In this document: in pieces, positions 30,274 to 31,003 of the stretch
Numbering within the stretch: the stretch's first letter is position 1
How the letters are laid out: each line of letters begins with the position of its first letter
From: Clostridiales bacterium
GTDB lineage: Bacteria > Bacillota > Clostridia > Oscillospirales > Oscillospiraceae
Direction: 5' to 3'
Assembly: GCA_018374635.1 (NCBI GenBank)
Contig: JAHAEW010000037.1
Location: forward strand, 1 to 31,003
Length of the DNA stretch: 31,003 nt
The notes under the pieces: generated by a model
Database searches by the model: none
Seen by the model: the letters and a program-made list of their open reading frames with translations, nothing else
What the model was told of the DNA's origin: nothing
Translations under genes and position numbers: made by a program

Positions 30274-30295
30274 GTCTGGGTTTTTGTCTGGTTTT
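30274..30295. promoter_or_regulatory. Right integrase arm-type sites
   Basis: GTCTGGGTTT (30274-30283) and GTCTGGTTTT (30286-30295), direct repeats spaced 12 bp, matching the pair inside the left end (22412-22432). Confidence 0.55.
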
Positions 30296-30317
30296 TTCCG
30301 CCGCTCAATCTGCTGGA

Positions 30318-30359
30318 AGAAAAAACAAAAAGCCCCAAAGCCTTGCGGCTCTAGGGCTT
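30318..30359 (-). terminator. Terminator of the tRNA cluster, supplied by the element
   Basis: Nested stems AAGCCC/GGGCTT (30330-30335/30354-30359) and AGCC/GGCT inside are followed on the minus strand by TTTTTGTTTTTT. It lies 4 nt past the tRNA CCA end, inside the element, and replaces the original terminator now at 22191-22224. Confidence 0.75.
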
Positions 30360-30362
30360 CAT

Positions 30363-30408
30363 GTGGAGCTGCTATCCGGATTTGAACCGGAGACCTCATC
30401 CTTACCAA
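30363..30408 (-). repeat. Right attachment site within tRNA-Thr
   Basis: 46 bp identical to 22226-22271. Because the repeat rebuilds the whole 3' half, the tRNA gene stays intact after integration. Confidence 0.92.
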
Positions 30409-30439
30409 GGATGTGCTCTACCGACTGAGCTACAGCAGC
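30364..30439 (-). tRNA. tRNA-Thr (anticodon GGT)
   Basis: 76 nt including encoded CCA. Acceptor stem GCTGCTG pairs with TAGCAGC (terminal G-T). Anticodon arm ATCCT-TGGTAAG-GAT gives GGT. T-loop GGTTCAAATCC. Last tRNA of the cluster and the integration target of the neighbouring element. Confidence 0.97.
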
Positions 30440-30442
30440 AAA

Positions 30443-30519
<77 letters not shown>

Positions 30520-30558
30520 ATTTCTACTTTATATCATCAGCGTCTACTGTTTTTTCTA

Positions 30559-30634
30559 TGGCAGGGGCAGAAGGAATCGAACCCTCGGCACGCGGTTTTG
30601 GAGACCGCTGCTCTACCTGCTGAGCTATACCCCT
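30559..30634 (-). tRNA. tRNA-Trp (anticodon CCA)
   Basis: 76 nt including CCA. Acceptor AGGGGTA/TGCCCCT, anticodon loop CTCCAAA, T-arm GAGGGTTCGATTCCTTC. Confidence 0.96.
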
Positions 30635-30637
30635 ACA

Positions 30638-30714
30638 TGGTGGGCCTTCACGGGCTCGAACCGTGGACCGACCGGTTATGAGCCGGCTGCTCTAACCAAC
30701 TGAGCTAAAGGCCC
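30638..30714 (-). tRNA. tRNA-Met (anticodon CAT)
   Basis: 77 nt including CCA. Acceptor GGGCCTT/AAGGCCC, anticodon loop CTCATAA. The acceptor begins G-C paired and the GGGCCTTTAGCTCAG body fits elongator Met; a lysidine-type Ile tRNA also has CAT and cannot be excluded by eye. Confidence 0.9.
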
Positions 30715-30748
30715 ATCTACCGGTGTTCGGTTCTTTAGAAGAGAACAA

Positions 30749-30777
30749 GCTTGCCGCCATGATTCGTGACGGCAAGC
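30749..30777 (-). terminator. Hairpin between tRNA-Asn and tRNA-Met
   Basis: Perfect 8-bp stem GCTTGCCG/CGGCAAGC (30749-30756/30770-30777), followed on the minus strand by TTGTTCTCTTC. It may partly end transcription or mark RNA processing between the tRNAs. Confidence 0.5.
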
Positions 30778-30789
30778 CGCACTCGTTTC

Positions 30790-30865
30790 TGGCTCCCCCT
30801 GTTGGACTCGAACCAACGACCCTGCGGTTAACAGCCGCATGCTCTACCGACTGAGCTAAGGAGGA
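30790..30865 (-). tRNA. tRNA-Asn (anticodon GTT)
   Basis: 76 nt including CCA. Acceptor TCCTCCT/AGGGGGA, anticodon loop CTGTTAA, T-arm TTGGTTCGAGTCCAA. First tRNA after the 5S gene. Confidence 0.97.
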
Positions 30866-30901
30866 ATATAAAAGGGTCCGGTCTGGTCAGACCAGACCCT
30901 T
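30866..30901 (-). terminator. Terminator after the 5S rRNA gene
   Basis: AAGGGTC/GACCCTT (30872-30878/30895-30901) enclosing GGTCT/AGACC, followed on the minus strand by CCCTTTTATATT. It separates the rRNA operon from the tRNA cluster, though readthrough is likely. Confidence 0.7.
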
Positions 30902-30904
30902 CTT

Positions 30905-31003
<99 letters not shown>

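Larger units (their letters stand above)
22226..30408. mobile_element. Integrated element at tRNA-Thr, about 8.1 kb
   Basis: Bounded by 46-bp perfect direct repeats derived from tRNA-Thr(GGT); the integrase gene lies next to the intact tRNA copy, and arm-type repeats lie inside both ends. Cargo: type I toxin/antisense module, RHH repressor with operators, Gp157-like and other small phage-like genes, three XRE regulators, sigma-70-like protein, HUH Rep, zinc-ribbon protein, duplicated small ORFs, small membrane protein and excisionase-like HTH. No capsid, terminase, relaxase/coupling or conjugation genes are seen. The mix suggests a rolling-circle integrative element or phage satellite. Its integrase is internally deleted, so it is probably fixed. 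Confidence 0.85.

Overview
The window looks like a chromosomal segment of a high-GC, low-oxygen gut clostridium of the Oscillospiraceae (Flavonifractor / Lawsonibacter / Dysosmobacter-like). Pointers are strong AGGAGG-type ribosome sites, a two-gene SufC + SufB-like Fe-S system, an rpsO-pnp pair, a polyphosphate-polymerase-domain gene next to a Cthe_2159-like beta-helix protein, and integrase and small phage-like proteins typical of that family. Genus is inference only.

Left third (1-12.2 kb), core genes. A minus-strand sufC-sufB-thioesterase unit is separated from a plus-strand ferritin-like gene by an array of six back-to-back hairpins (2308-2523). A smaller three-hairpin array lies at 45-130. 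Then come icd, pnp and rpsO (minus strand; rpsO and pnp both with structured leaders) and a sensor kinase / response regulator pair divergent from a VTC-domain gene. The gene after the VTC gene is a chimera: the first ~55 residues of a DUF4956-type membrane protein run in frame into a Cthe_2159-like carbohydrate-binding beta-helix.

Middle (12.2-22.2 kb), accessory. An AT-rich ArsR-nitroreductase pair, an orphan immunity-like gene, then a divergent LysR regulator and a compact six-gene redox operon: Fe-alcohol dehydrogenase, flavodoxin, aldo-keto reductase, RibD-C reductase, carboxymuconolactone decarboxylase/cupin, and FMN reductase. An HxlR regulator divergent from a pyridoxamine-oxidase-like flavoprotein follows, then a truncated S-layer-homology gene. 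This stretch is bracketed by a decayed copy (14692-14734) and a perfect copy (22226-22271) of the tRNA-Thr 3' end.

Right (22.2-30.4 kb), an integrated element of about 8.1 kb. It lies between perfect 46-bp direct repeats that are the 3' half of tRNA-Thr(GGT). It carries putative integrase arm-site repeats at both ends, a probable type I toxin/antisense-RNA module, a ribbon-helix-helix repressor with three near-identical palindromic operators, small phage-like genes, XRE regulators, a sigma-70-like protein, an HUH rolling-circle Rep, duplicated small ORFs, an excisionase-like HTH protein and a tyrosine integrase. The integrase has lost its middle (about 120-150 residues, including the first catalytic Arg) in frame, so the element is probably stranded.

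Right edge: five minus-strand tRNAs (Asn, Met, Trp, Asp, Thr, in transcription order) downstream of a 5S rRNA gene cut by the window end. Family calls come from reading the translations by eye; no database search was run.
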